From JACCZR01 sp963830065 (GTDB lineage: Bacteria; Actinomycetota; Thermoleophilia; Solirubrobacterales; Thermoleophilaceae): a stretch of DNA of 64,000 bases. The stretch lies in the NCBI GenBank assembly GCA_963830065.1, contig CAWHLA010000006.1, forward strand, positions 1-64,000, written 5' to 3'. Positions within the stretch are counted from its first letter, which is position 1; the number at the start of each line of letters is the position of its first letter. Made by a program: the position numbers and the translations under genes. The notes under the pieces were generated by a model, which was given only the letters and a program-made list of their open reading frames with translations, had not been told where the DNA came from and made no database searches. This document shows, one piece after another, positions 47,303-56,093 of the stretch.

Positions 47303-48212
47303 AGCCCTCACGCCAGGTCGGGCGGCTGGGCGCCCAGCCCAGCTCGCGCTTGGCCTTCTCGTTCGACGCCCCGCGAATGTCGGTGAGCATCACCACCATG
47401 TGCTCGCCGGCGACCAACCGCACCAGCCAGGCCGGAAGGCGGCGCGGCGGCTTGGCCCCCAACTCGTCGGCGAGCACCGGCAGGAACTCCCGCACGGGCG
47501 CCGGCTCGTCGTCGACCACGTTGTAGAGGCCGGGCGCGCCGCGCTCGATCGCGGCGACGGTGGCCGAAGCGGCGTCGTCGATGTGGATCAGCGACCACAC
47601 TCCTCCACCCTCTCCCACGATCGGGAACTGGCGCTTGCGCACCGCCTGGGTCTGAGGACCGTCGGAGTCGAAGCCGGTGCCGGGGCCGTAGAAGCCGCCG
47701 TAGCGCAGCACGATCCCGTCCGCGGCGACCACCGACTCCTCCAGGTGCTTGATGGCGTCCAGCATCCCGCTCACCGCCGCGGGCGGATTGGGGTCGAGCG
47801 GGGCCTCCTCGTCCTTGACCGGGCCGCCCTCGCGGGCGTACGGCCAGCCGGCGAAGCTCTGCGCCACCAAGCGCGCACCGACCCCCCCGGCGGCCTCCAG
47901 CAGGTTGTCGGTGCCCTCGGTGCGCAGCCGGTTGGTCAGCTCGAACTCCTTGGCCATCTTGCGGGGGTTGCCGATCCCGGCCAGGCCGGTCGCCTGGTGG
48001 ACGACCACGTCGGGCGCGGCGGCGGTGACCGCTTCGACCACGGCGTCGCGGTCAAGGACGTCGAGGACGATCCCCGTCGCGCCGGCCGACCGCAGATCGT
48101 CGAGCTTGGCCTCGGAGGTGGTCGTGCCGGTCACCTCGTGGCCCGCGGCCACCAGCTGTGGGACGAGGCTCTTGCCTATGGCGCCCGAGGCGCCTGCGAG
48201 AAAGATCTTCAT
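47268..48212 (-). CDS. NAD-dependent epimerase/dehydratase (SDR-e) beside ECF41
   Basis: A 314-residue Rossmann protein. The NAD motif is IFLAGASGAIGKSLVPQL, the middle shows VVVHQATGLAGIG, and the extended SDR pattern LRYGGFYGPGTGF is visible. The usual YxxxK is unclear, so it may be a reductase or nucleotide-sugar-binding protein. The start has an AGGAGA site. It overlaps the convergent ECF41 sigma gene by 35 bases and is the likely COE-type partner of that sigma. Confidence 0.82.
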   Translation of the reverse strand: MKIFLAGASGAIGKSLVPQLVAAGHEVTGTTTSEAKLDDLRSAGATGIVLDVLDRDAVVEAVTAAAPDVVVHQATGLAGIGNPRKMAKEFELTNRLRTEGTDNLLEAAGGVGARLVAQSFAGWPYAREGGPVKDEEAPLDPNPPAAVSGMLDAIKHLEESVVAADGIVLRYGGFYGPGTGFDSDGPQTQAVRKRQFPIVGEGGGVWSLIHIDDAASATVAAIERGAPGLYNVVDDEPAPVREFLPVLADELGAKPPRRLPAWLVRLVAGEHMVVMLTDIRGASNEKAKRELGWAPSRPTWREGFKELGAGASPG

Positions 48213-48246
48213 GTCTCCTCCGACGAGATAGGGCCCCGAAACGTGA

Positions 48247-49902
48247 CTAGGGCAGGCGGCGCAGGACCAGCACTGCGACGTCGTCGCGCTGCTCGGCGCC
48301 CTGGAAGTCCAGCAGAGCGCGGTCCAGGCGCTCCACCAGCTCCGCGGCGTTGGCCGCGGGGCGCGAGCGCAGCACCTCGATCAGGCTCGGCTCGCCGAAG
48401 TGGCGCCGATCGTCGCTCATCGTGTCCAGCACACCGTCGCTGTAGAGCACCACGCACTCCCCGGGCTCCACCTCAGCGGTCGTGTAGGGCCACTTCGGGT
48501 CGGCCACGAACCCCAGCAACGGTCCAGTGGTGCCCAGTGGCTCCACCCTGCCGTCGTTCTTGACCAGGTAGGGCAGTGGGTGCCCGGCGGACAGCACCTC
48601 GATCTGGCCCCCGGGCTCGACGCCGGGCTGACGGACCGCCGCCAGCGTGCAGAGCGGCGAGCCGTCCATGCTCAGGAAGGCGTCGTTGACGCGGTCGACG
48701 GCGGCCTCAGCGCTCCCGGTGAGCTGCGCCACCGAGATCATCGTGTAGCGCGCCCGCGCGGTGAGCGCGGCGGCGCGTGCCCCCTTGCCCGCCACGTCGC
48801 CGACGAACGACAGCCACGAGTCGCCGAGCTGGATCGTGTCGTAATAGTCCCCGCCCACCTCGTTGGCCGAGCCGGCGGCGCGGAAGAGCACCGCGGTCTC
48901 CCAGCCGGGCGGCGCCTCGAGCGAGGGCGGCAGCAGGCCCTCTTGGAGCGTGCGCGCGATCCGCCCGCGCTCGGTGAACAGGCGGGAGTTCTCGATCGCC
49001 GTGACCGCTCGGGAGGCCAGCTCCTCGCCCAGGCGGATGTCGGCCTCGGAGAAGGTGCGGTCGGTGAGCACGAACGTCATCGCCCCGATCACCCTGTCGC
49101 CGAAGCGCAGCGGCGCGATCACGGCGGAGCGCAGGCCGACCCACCGCAGCAGCTCGAGGTGCTCCTCGTCCTGCGCGCCCTCCACCAGCAGCTCGTCGTG
49201 AATCTCGGGCCAGAAGACGGTCTCGCCGGTGTCCAGCACGGTCCCCAGGCCGTTGGGGGCCTCGAGGTCGGGCGGGTAGCGCTCGCGCATGCGGTGCGCC
49301 AGCTCGACCATCTCGGGGTCGGCGTGGGCTATCGCCACCTGGTCGACCTCGCCGTCCGGGGCGACGAGATCGACGCCGCACCAGTCGGCGAAGCCGGGCA
49401 CCGCCAGCTGGGCCACCTCCTGGAGGGTCTTCTCGTAGTCGAGCGACGTGGCGAGCGTGTGGCTGGCCTCGGCCAGCAGGCGCTGGGCGAGTTCGGCCTC
49501 CTTGACCTCGGTCACGTCCTCGCTCACGTTCACCGCGGCGGCGACGTGCCCCTCGTCGTCGAACAGGGGGGCGGCCTTGATGCGCACCCAGTACCAGCTG
49601 CCGTCCTCGTCGTTCACGCTGCGAAGCAGCAGCGGCTCGGGGCTCTCGCCCGCGAACACGCGGCGGCCGGGGAGCCGCTCCAGCGGCAGCTCGTCGCCGT
49701 ACTCGTCGAACATCGTGAACCGCTCCTGCCAGGCGCCCGCCGGCGCCGAGAGCACCTCGTCGAGCTCCATGCCCATCATCCGGGCCGTAGCCTCGTTGGC
49801 GTAGAGCAGCTTGCCGGTGGCGTCGTGAATCGTCACCGAGTCGGCGAGATTGTCCAACGCCAGGCGCATGAGTTCCCCGCTGAGACCGGGCGCCGATTGC
49901 AC
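48247..49902 (-). CDS. PAS-GAF-SpoIIE (PP2C) phosphatase
   Basis: A 551-residue signalling protein. A PAS domain (ALDNLADSVTIHDATGKLLY) is followed by a linker ending in NVSEDVTEVKEAE, a GAF domain (AQLAVPGFADWCGVDLVAPD) and a C-terminal SpoIIE-type PP2C phosphatase (GGDYYDTIQLGDSWLSFVGD, then VLYSDGVLD and QRDDVAVLVL, the metal-binding aspartates). It probably dephosphorylates an anti-sigma antagonist in a partner-switching cascade; no such partner is in the window. A TACGGT box lies 6 bases before the GTG. Confidence 0.9.
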   Translation of the reverse strand: MQSAPGLSGELMRLALDNLADSVTIHDATGKLLYANEATARMMGMELDEVLSAPAGAWQERFTMFDEYGDELPLERLPGRRVFAGESPEPLLLRSVNDEDGSWYWVRIKAAPLFDDEGHVAAAVNVSEDVTEVKEAELAQRLLAEASHTLATSLDYEKTLQEVAQLAVPGFADWCGVDLVAPDGEVDQVAIAHADPEMVELAHRMRERYPPDLEAPNGLGTVLDTGETVFWPEIHDELLVEGAQDEEHLELLRWVGLRSAVIAPLRFGDRVIGAMTFVLTDRTFSEADIRLGEELASRAVTAIENSRLFTERGRIARTLQEGLLPPSLEAPPGWETAVLFRAAGSANEVGGDYYDTIQLGDSWLSFVGDVAGKGARAAALTARARYTMISVAQLTGSAEAAVDRVNDAFLSMDGSPLCTLAAVRQPGVEPGGQIEVLSAGHPLPYLVKNDGRVEPLGTTGPLLGFVADPKWPYTTAEVEPGECVVLYSDGVLDTMSDDRRHFGEPSLIEVLRSRPAANAAELVERLDRALLDFQGAEQRDDVAVLVLRRLP

Positions 49903-49908
49903 GGCACC

Positions 49909-49914
49909 ACCGTA
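49909..49914 (-). promoter_or_regulatory. -10 box for the SpoIIE phosphatase
   Basis: TACGGT on the minus strand ends 6 bases before the GTG start. Confidence 0.4.
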
Positions 49915-49940
49915 CCTTTGAAATCCCGCCGTGAGGGAAA

Positions 49941-50447
49941 GTGAAAGGGTTCCAGCGCATGGAGGCACATCCCGAGACAGGCCGTCCCGAGACCCACGAC
50001 GAGCGCACCGACCGCAACCTCACGGAGCTACTCGCGGAGCTTCGCGTGGCGCTACCCGGAGTGCAGGTGCTGTTCGCGTTCCTGCTCGTGGTGCCGTTCA
50101 ATCAGCGCTTCCCGACCGTCTCCGCCTTTGACGAGGGCGTCTACTTCTTCACACTGCTCGCCACCGCGGTGGCCACGGTCCTGCTGATCGCCCCGACCGT
50201 GCATCACCGGCTCGCCTTCCGCCAGCAGGACAAGGAGTTCCTGGTGGTGAGCGCCAACCGGCTCATGCTCGCCGGCCTCGGGGTGCTCGCTCTGGCGATC
50301 GTCGGCGCGATGGTGCTGGTCACCGACTTCCTGTTCGCCCCCGGCACCACCGTCGCCGTGGGCATCGGGGTCTTCCTGATCTTCGCGGTGGTCTGGCTGG
50401 CCATCCCCCTGCGGCGGCGGAGTCAGCGCCTGAAGATCACCGAGTAG
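49941..50447 (+). CDS. DUF6328-like membrane protein
   Basis: A 168-residue protein with a polar N-terminus (NLTELLAELRVALPGVQVLF) and four hydrophobic segments (FAFLLVVPF, FFTLLATAVATVLLIAPTVH, LMLAGLGVLALAIVGAMVLV, VAVGIGVFLIFAVVWLAIPL). This is the pattern of DUF6328, of unknown function. The start may be the GTG (49941) or the ATG at 49959. Its last 25 bases overlap the convergent glycosyltransferase gene end. Confidence 0.72.
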   Translation: MKGFQRMEAHPETGRPETHDERTDRNLTELLAELRVALPGVQVLFAFLLVVPFNQRFPTVSAFDEGVYFFTLLATAVATVLLIAPTVHHRLAFRQQDKEFLVVSANRLMLAGLGVLALAIVGAMVLVTDFLFAPGTTVAVGIGVFLIFAVVWLAIPLRRRSQRLKITE

Positions 50448-52548
50448 TCCGGGCTCGTGTAGAGGTCGGCCTCGAAGTCCCCGGTGCCGCCGGGGAACAT
50501 GACGCGGCCCTCGCGAAAGCCGGCGAAGCGCCCCAGGGCCAGGCTGACTTCCGGGAACAGGGGGTGGTGGTGGGTCGGGTCGACCCAGAAGGCCTTGAGC
50601 GCCGAGGGCAGATGGGGGTTGACGGTCTCCAGCACGGCCACGCCCCCCGGGCGCAGCTTGGCGGCCAGCGCGCGTAGGAAGTCGTTGAGCACCGCGGCCG
50701 GCAGGTGCTCGATCACCTGCGCGGCGAAGGCCCCGGGCAGGCTCCCGTCCTCCAGGGCGTCCAGCGCGGCGAGGGCGTCGGCGTGCTCGACCTCGTGGCC
50801 CTTCTCGCGGCAGCGGGCCACCATCGCTTCGTCGAGGTCCACGCCCCGGGCGGCCTGACCGCGGTCGCGCAGCAGGTCGAGGAACTCGCCCCGGCCGCAC
50901 CCCAGGTCGAGCACCCAGTCCGCGCCCTCGAACAATGCCGCGTACTGCTCCTGGCGACGGCGGACGAGCTCCTCGTCACCCCGGAAGACGTCCTCGAAGC
51001 CGCGGTAGGTCTCGGCCGGATCGGTCTCGGCGGACTCCACCGTGAAGGCCAGCACGCGCTGCCCGTTCTCGGTGCGGCTGATCAACGGGTGGTCCGGTGC
51101 GGGGCGGGCGCGCGCCGCCTCGATCAGCCGGCGCGCGTGAGCGCGCCCGTCGGCGCCCAGCCCGGACTCCCAGACCAGCGCCTCGAAGCGCTCGGCCAGG
51201 TCGCTGACCGCCTGCACCAGCGCCTTGTTCAGCTCCTCTTGGTGGTGCGTGTACGGGCGCATGGCCCGGAGCGCCGCCTGACGCGCGGTGCCCTTTGCCC
51301 CGCCGGTCTTCTGGGCGTCGCTGAGCGGGTCGAAGTCGAGCTTGCCCCGGGCCAGGCGCAGCGGCGCCCAGGTGATGTGCGCCGGCGGAGGTGGAGGTGG
51401 CTCGGCCCGCGGCGGCTCGGCAGCGATCGCCAGGTGCTCGAGGCGCTCGCGCGCCAGCGCGCCCACGTTCGCGGGAGACAGCTGCTCGAGCACGTCCCGC
51501 CGGCCCCGCTCGGCGCGCTCGGCGGCGGCCTCGCTGGTTCGTCCACACCTCGCGCATCAGCTGGGCGGCGTGGGCCAGGTCGGGCTCGGCCCAGCGGCCC
51601 TCGCTCGGGTAGTTCTCGCCCTCCCGCCCGACCTCGGTCATCGTGCTTCGCACCAGCCACGAGTTCTCCGGCGTCATGAAGTCGACGTTGCCGGAGAACC
51701 CCGTGGCGATCACCGGGCGCCCCAGCGCCATCGCCTCGGCCAGCCCGAGCCCGAACCCCTCGGCGCGGTGCAGGGAGACGAAGCAGTCGCAGTCGGCCAC
51801 CAGCGCGTCGCGCTCGGCGGCGGTCACGTAGCGGTCCACTACGTGGACATCGGGGTGGACCGCGGCCGCCTCGCGCACCTGCGCCAGCCGCTCGGGCTTG
51901 AGGTCGCCGTTGAAGCTCTTGAGCACCAGCTGCGGGCCCTCGCCGGGGCGAAAGGCGCGCCGGAAGGCCTCGATCAGCCCGAGCGGGTTCTTGCGCTGGA
52001 GCGTGGAGTAGAAGTCGAACAGGAACAGGAAGGTGAACCGGTCGGGCAGGCCCAGGTCGGGCGGCGGGCCCGGCTTGGGGGGCTCGAGCACCGGCAGCGG
52101 CACTCGGGCGACCGGCACGTTGGAGGCCGGGCGCAGCACGTCGACCACGTAGTGCGAATAGGTCCAGATCTCGTCGACCACGCCGAAGGCCCAGGACCAG
52201 TCATCGGGTACGCGGTCCACCTCCCACGCCCACACGCCGATGGTGCGCTTGCCCGCGAAGAAGTCGGGCCCCACCTCGCTGTAGAAGCGCGGCAGCTCGG
52301 GGGCGTTGACGCACACGAGGTTGAAAGGGACGTCGTGGTCGGTAGCCCAGGTCCTCGAACTCGGCCAGCTTGCGGCGGTCCTGCTGGTCCTCCGGCAGGA
52401 AGACGTCCACGCTGGTGGTGCGGACCGGGACGTCCGCCGCCTCCAGCGCCGTGACGTAGCGCCGGGCGGCCTCTCCCAGGCCGAGGCCGCCACGCAGGAA
52501 GCCCGCGACGTCGACCCCGACGCGGGCGTTGTGCCCGGCGGCGGTCAC
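50423..52548 (-). CDS. Glycosyltransferase-methyltransferase fusion (two frame breaks)
   Basis: The N-terminal 370 residues form a GT4-like glycosyltransferase (GVDVAGFLRGGLGLGEAARR, then KRTIGVWAWEVDRVPDDWSW and CFVSLHRAEGFGLGLAEAMA). The C-terminal 200 residues are a class I methyltransferase (ADWVLDLGCGRGEFLDLLRD, then AAQVIEHLP). The two lie in one gene of about 700 residues. Frame breaks near 52349 and 51537 are each one base. The GTG overlaps the upstream glycosyltransferase stop (GTGA), so they are made together. It probably adds and methylates a sugar of the surface glycan, for example to cap chains before export. Confidence 0.78.
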
Positions 52549-53963
52549 CGGTCCAGCTGGCGCTTGATGTCCTCGAGCTCGGCGCGTAACGAGGTCTGGC
52601 TCTGGGCGAGGCCCTCCACCCGCTCGTCGAGCGTGCGCACCAGGCGCACCAGCTCCTCGTCCACCAGCCGCTGGTGGGTGGCCTGCGGGCGGCTCAGGCG
52701 CAGCAGGGCGCGGCGCAGCGGCATCCGCAGCGGACGCAGGGGCACGTCGGGGCCGGGCTCGGGCGGCTCGCCACGCACGCGGCGCAGCGCCTCGCCGACG
52801 TCGAGCGACGAGGTGGCGCCGTTGCCCCCGACGGGGAGGCCCGCTACCCGCGCCAGCCGCGCCGCCATCGCCCGTCCCGCCGCCTCGGCCGAGAAGGCGG
52901 CCCGCACGTCCGCGCGGCCGCGCTCGGCCCGGCGGCGCGCCTCGTCGGGCTCGTCGACCACGCGCCGCAGCTGAGCGGCCGCGTCGTCGAGGTCTGGCTC
53001 GGCCCACGTTCCCTCGGCGGGGTAGGGCTCGTTGCCGGGGCCGATCGGCACCTCGCGCCAGTCGACCTCGAAGCAGTTGCGCTCGCTCAGCCAGTCGCGC
53101 GGGCCCGAGTAGGCGGTGGCCACCACCGGCTTGCCGCGCAGCATGGCCTCCGCGATGGTGAGGCCGAAGCCCTCCGACCGGTGCAACGAGACATAGGCGT
53201 CGCAGGCGTCGGTGAGGGCGGCCATGTCGCCGGGCGGGAGGGGTTGGTCGAGCACCTGCACGTGGTCGTGGGCGGCGGCCGCGTCGAGCAGGCGCCGGTG
53301 GGCGTCGGGGTGGCCGTCGGCTCCTATGCACTTGACGACGAGACGGGGCCCCTCGTCAGGCCCGAAGGCGCGGGTGAAGGCCTCGATCGCGCCCAGCGGG
53401 TTCTTGCGCTCGAAGCCGCCGCCGTGGTCGAAGGCGAACAGGAACAGCGGGCCGCCGTGCGGCAGGCCGAGCTGGTCGCGCCCCGCGCCGGAAGACGGCT
53501 CGGGCTCGACCGGCACGGGCATGCGGACCACCGGCACGGGCGAGACCGCGGCCAGCGCGTCGGCCACGTGGTGGGAGCCCACCCACACCTCGTCGACGAG
53601 GTCGAAGGCGCGGCGGAAGGCGTCGGGGAAGGCGTCGACCTCCCACCACCACAGGCCGATCGTGTGACGGCCGGCGAAGAAGTCCTCGCCCAGGGAGTCG
53701 TGGGCGCCCTCGAGCCCGTCGGGGTTGACGCACACCAGGTTCACCGGGTGCAGCTCGCCCGAGGCCCGCTCGGGCTCTCCCCCCTCGATACGGGGCGCGG
53801 AGTCGGCCACGACGGTGAACGGGGCGACGGCCACCCCGGCGCCCTCGAGCGCATTGCGAACCTGCCGGGCGACCTGCCCGACGCCCAGCATCGAGTCGAG
53901 GTAGCCCGCGAGGTTGACGCCCAGGGGCAGCCCGCCAGGGGCGGTTTGCGGGGGCTCCGGCAT
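52545..53963 (-). CDS. GT4-family glycosyltransferase
   Basis: A 472-residue glycosyltransferase. It begins with PLGVNLAGYLDSMLGVGQVA, has HTIGLWWWEVDAFPDAFRRA and the donor-binding CDAYVSLHRSEGFGLTIAEA of GT4 enzymes, and ends in a coiled coil (LDERVEGLAQSQTSLRAELE). It is clearly related to the N-terminal half of the downstream fusion protein, so the two arose by duplication. It lies divergent from the Wzt/Wzm exporter with -10 boxes on both strands between them. Confidence 0.85.
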   Translation of the reverse strand: MPEPPQTAPGGLPLGVNLAGYLDSMLGVGQVARQVRNALEGAGVAVAPFTVVADSAPRIEGGEPERASGELHPVNLVCVNPDGLEGAHDSLGEDFFAGRHTIGLWWWEVDAFPDAFRRAFDLVDEVWVGSHHVADALAAVSPVPVVRMPVPVEPEPSSGAGRDQLGLPHGGPLFLFAFDHGGGFERKNPLGAIEAFTRAFGPDEGPRLVVKCIGADGHPDAHRRLLDAAAAHDHVQVLDQPLPPGDMAALTDACDAYVSLHRSEGFGLTIAEAMLRGKPVVATAYSGPRDWLSERNCFEVDWREVPIGPGNEPYPAEGTWAEPDLDDAAAQLRRVVDEPDEARRRAERGRADVRAAFSAEAAGRAMAARLARVAGLPVGGNGATSSLDVGEALRRVRGEPPEPGPDVPLRPLRMPLRRALLRLSRPQATHQRLVDEELVRLVRTLDERVEGLAQSQTSLRAELEDIKRQLDR

Positions 53964-53974
53964 CGCGGATCCGC

Positions 53975-53994
53975 AGGCTATCGGTCACTACGCT
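53975..53994. promoter_or_regulatory. Divergent -10 boxes: glycosyltransferase and wzt
   Basis: TAGCCT on the minus strand (53975-53980) is 11 bases before the glycosyltransferase ATG; TACGCT on the plus strand (53989-53994) is 6 bases before the Wzt-like GTG. Both fit TANNNT, giving a shared promoter region for the glycan genes. Confidence 0.45.
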
Positions 53995-54000
53995 CGGCCT

Positions 54001-55239
54001 GTGAGCGCCCCTCCCGAGGCAGGCGTGGCGTTGGCGGTCCGTGACGTCTCCAAGACCTTCCGCCTTCCCCACGAGCAGATGCACACGCTCAAGGAGCGTG
54101 CGCTGCATCCTTTCCGCACCCGCTCGGAGGAAAAGCTCGAGGCCCTGCGCGGGGTGTCGATCGACGTGCGCTCGGGCGAGTTCTTCGGAATCGTGGGGCG
54201 CAACGGCAGCGGCAAGACCACGCTCATGAAGTGCGTCGCCGGCATCTACAGGCCCGACTCCGGCGAGATCTGGGCCCGCGGCCGCGTCGCGCCCTTCATC
54301 GAGCTCGGCGTGGGCTTCAACCCCGACCTCACCGCGCGCGACAACGTGCTGATCAACGCCGTGATGCTCGGGCTCTCGCCCACGCAGGCGCGCGAGCGCT
54401 ACGACTCGATCATCGAGTTCGCCGAGCTCGAGCGCTTCACCGAGCTGAAGCTCAAGAACTACTCCTCGGGCATGCAGGTGCGCCTGGCCTTCGCCGTGAT
54501 GGTGCACGTCGACGCCGACATGCTGCTGATCGACGAGGTGCTCGCGGTCGGCGACAGCGCCTTCCAGCGCAAGTGCCTCGACTCGCTGCGCAAGGCGCGC
54601 TCGGAGGGCCGCACGATCCTTCTCGTCACCCACGACATGAACGCCGTCCAGCGCTTCTGCGACCGGGCGATGCTGATCGACGGCGGCGACCTGATCGCGG
54701 TGGGCGACCCCCGCGAGGTCTCGCGCCGCTACGAGGAGGTCAACATGGCGCTGTACGGGCGCTCGGAGGGGCCCGTGCTGCACGCCGGCGACGGCTCGGC
54801 GGCCATCGTGGACTGTTGGACCGAGGACGAGAGCGGCGGCCGCGCGGAGAACCTCCAGCACGGGCGCCCGGCCCGCATCCGCATGGAGGTGGAGCTGCGC
54901 GCCGACGCCGAGAACCCCAACTTCGGCTTCATGGTCACCGACGAGCAGGGCCGCGGCGTCCTGGCCATCGCCTCCGAGGCCAAGCAGCCCGAGTCGGGCA
55001 GCTACCGCGCCGGGGACGTCGTGCGCGTGGACGTGGCCTTCGACTGCGTGCTCGCCGCCGGCGAGTACCAGGTGTCCCCCGAGGTGCGCCACCACGGCGG
55101 CGAGCGCCGGCTGATGGACCACCGCGAGAACGCCGCCTCGTTCGAGGTGATCGGCGCGCCCGCCACGGGCGGCATGGTCGACCTGCCGCACTCGCTGTCG
55201 GTGTCGCGCGCGGAGACCGTGGAGAAGACGGGCTCATGA
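54001..55239 (+). CDS. ABC transporter ATPase for polysaccharide export (Wzt-like)
   Basis: A 412-residue ATP-binding protein. Walker A is GRNGSGKTTLMK, the signature YSSGMQVRLAFA, Walker B MLLIDEVLAVGD, and the switch His in LVTHDM. The N-terminal RTRSEEKLEALRGVSIDVRS is typical of the TagH/Wzt group. The C-terminal 150 residues (from about LYGRSEGPVLHAGDGS) form the beta-sandwich domain found in Wzt proteins that recognise the glycan end. The next gene overlaps by ATGA and encodes the permease. Start GTG with a TACGCT box. Confidence 0.93.
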   Translation: MSAPPEAGVALAVRDVSKTFRLPHEQMHTLKERALHPFRTRSEEKLEALRGVSIDVRSGEFFGIVGRNGSGKTTLMKCVAGIYRPDSGEIWARGRVAPFIELGVGFNPDLTARDNVLINAVMLGLSPTQARERYDSIIEFAELERFTELKLKNYSSGMQVRLAFAVMVHVDADMLLIDEVLAVGDSAFQRKCLDSLRKARSEGRTILLVTHDMNAVQRFCDRAMLIDGGDLIAVGDPREVSRRYEEVNMALYGRSEGPVLHAGDGSAAIVDCWTEDESGGRAENLQHGRPARIRMEVELRADAENPNFGFMVTDEQGRGVLAIASEAKQPESGSYRAGDVVRVDVAFDCVLAAGEYQVSPEVRHHGGERRLMDHRENAASFEVIGAPATGGMVDLPHSLSVSRAETVEKTGS

Positions 55240-56093
55240 GCGTCCAGGCCGAGGCACCCGCGCACCGCGTCACCGGGCCCGCCGCACTGACCGGCGACTG
55301 GCGCCGCTTCTTCAACCTGACGATGACGCTGGCGCTGACCGACTGGAAGCTGCGCTTCTTCGGCTCGGCGCTCGGCTACGTCTGGTCGCTGCTGCGCCCA
55401 CTGCTGCTGTTCGGGATCCTCTACCTGGTCTTCAGCCAGATCGTGAAGATCGGCGAGGCCGTGCCCAACTACCCGCTGGTGCTGCTGATCGGCGTGGTGC
55501 TGTTCGCCTACTTCGCCGAGGTCACGGGTGACTGCGTCACGTGCGTGGTCGATCGCGAGTCGCTGGTGCGCAAGGTGTCGTTCCCGCGCATGGTGGTGCC
55601 GTTGTCGGTGGCCGTGTCGAGCTCGTGGAACCTCGGGCTCAACCTGATCGTGGTCGCGGTCTTCGTGGTCGTCTCGGGCATCGAGCCGCGCACCTCCTGG
55701 CTGCTGCTGCCGATCCCGATCCTGCTGCTGGTGGTCCTGGCGACCGGGATCGGGATGCTGGTCGCCGCGCTCTACGTGTCGCTGCGCGACATCGGCCCGA
55801 TCTGGGACGTGATCGCGCAGGGGCTGTTCTACGCGACGCCGGTCTTCTTCCCGATCGAGTTCGTGCTGGACAACTTCAGCCAGACGGCGGGCCGCCTGTC
55901 GATGGTGAACCCGCTGGCAACGATCATCACCGAGGTGCGCCACCTGCTCATCGGGCCCGACCTGATCAGCGCCTCGCAGGCGATCGGAGGAAGCGCGCGG
56001 CTGCTGATCCCCACCGCCATGATCTTCGGCCTGGCGGCGCTCGGCTTCTGGGTGTTCAACCGCAGCGCCCCGCGCGTGGCCGAGGCTCTCTAA
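55236..56093 (+). CDS. ABC transporter permease for polysaccharide export (Wzm-like)
   Basis: A 285-residue ABC-2-type membrane protein with about six hydrophobic segments. Marks are LALTDWKLRFFGSALGYVWS at the start and YATPVFFPIEFVLDNFSQTA and MVNPLATIITEVRHLLIGPD near the end. It forms the exporter with the upstream Wzt-like ATPase. The ATG overlaps the Wzt stop. Its last 4 bases overlap the convergent membrane-protein gene. Confidence 0.9.
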   Translation: MSVQAEAPAHRVTGPAALTGDWRRFFNLTMTLALTDWKLRFFGSALGYVWSLLRPLLLFGILYLVFSQIVKIGEAVPNYPLVLLIGVVLFAYFAEVTGDCVTCVVDRESLVRKVSFPRMVVPLSVAVSSSWNLGLNLIVVAVFVVVSGIEPRTSWLLLPIPILLLVVLATGIGMLVAALYVSLRDIGPIWDVIAQGLFYATPVFFPIEFVLDNFSQTAGRLSMVNPLATIITEVRHLLIGPDLISASQAIGGSARLLIPTAMIFGLAALGFWVFNRSAPRVAEAL

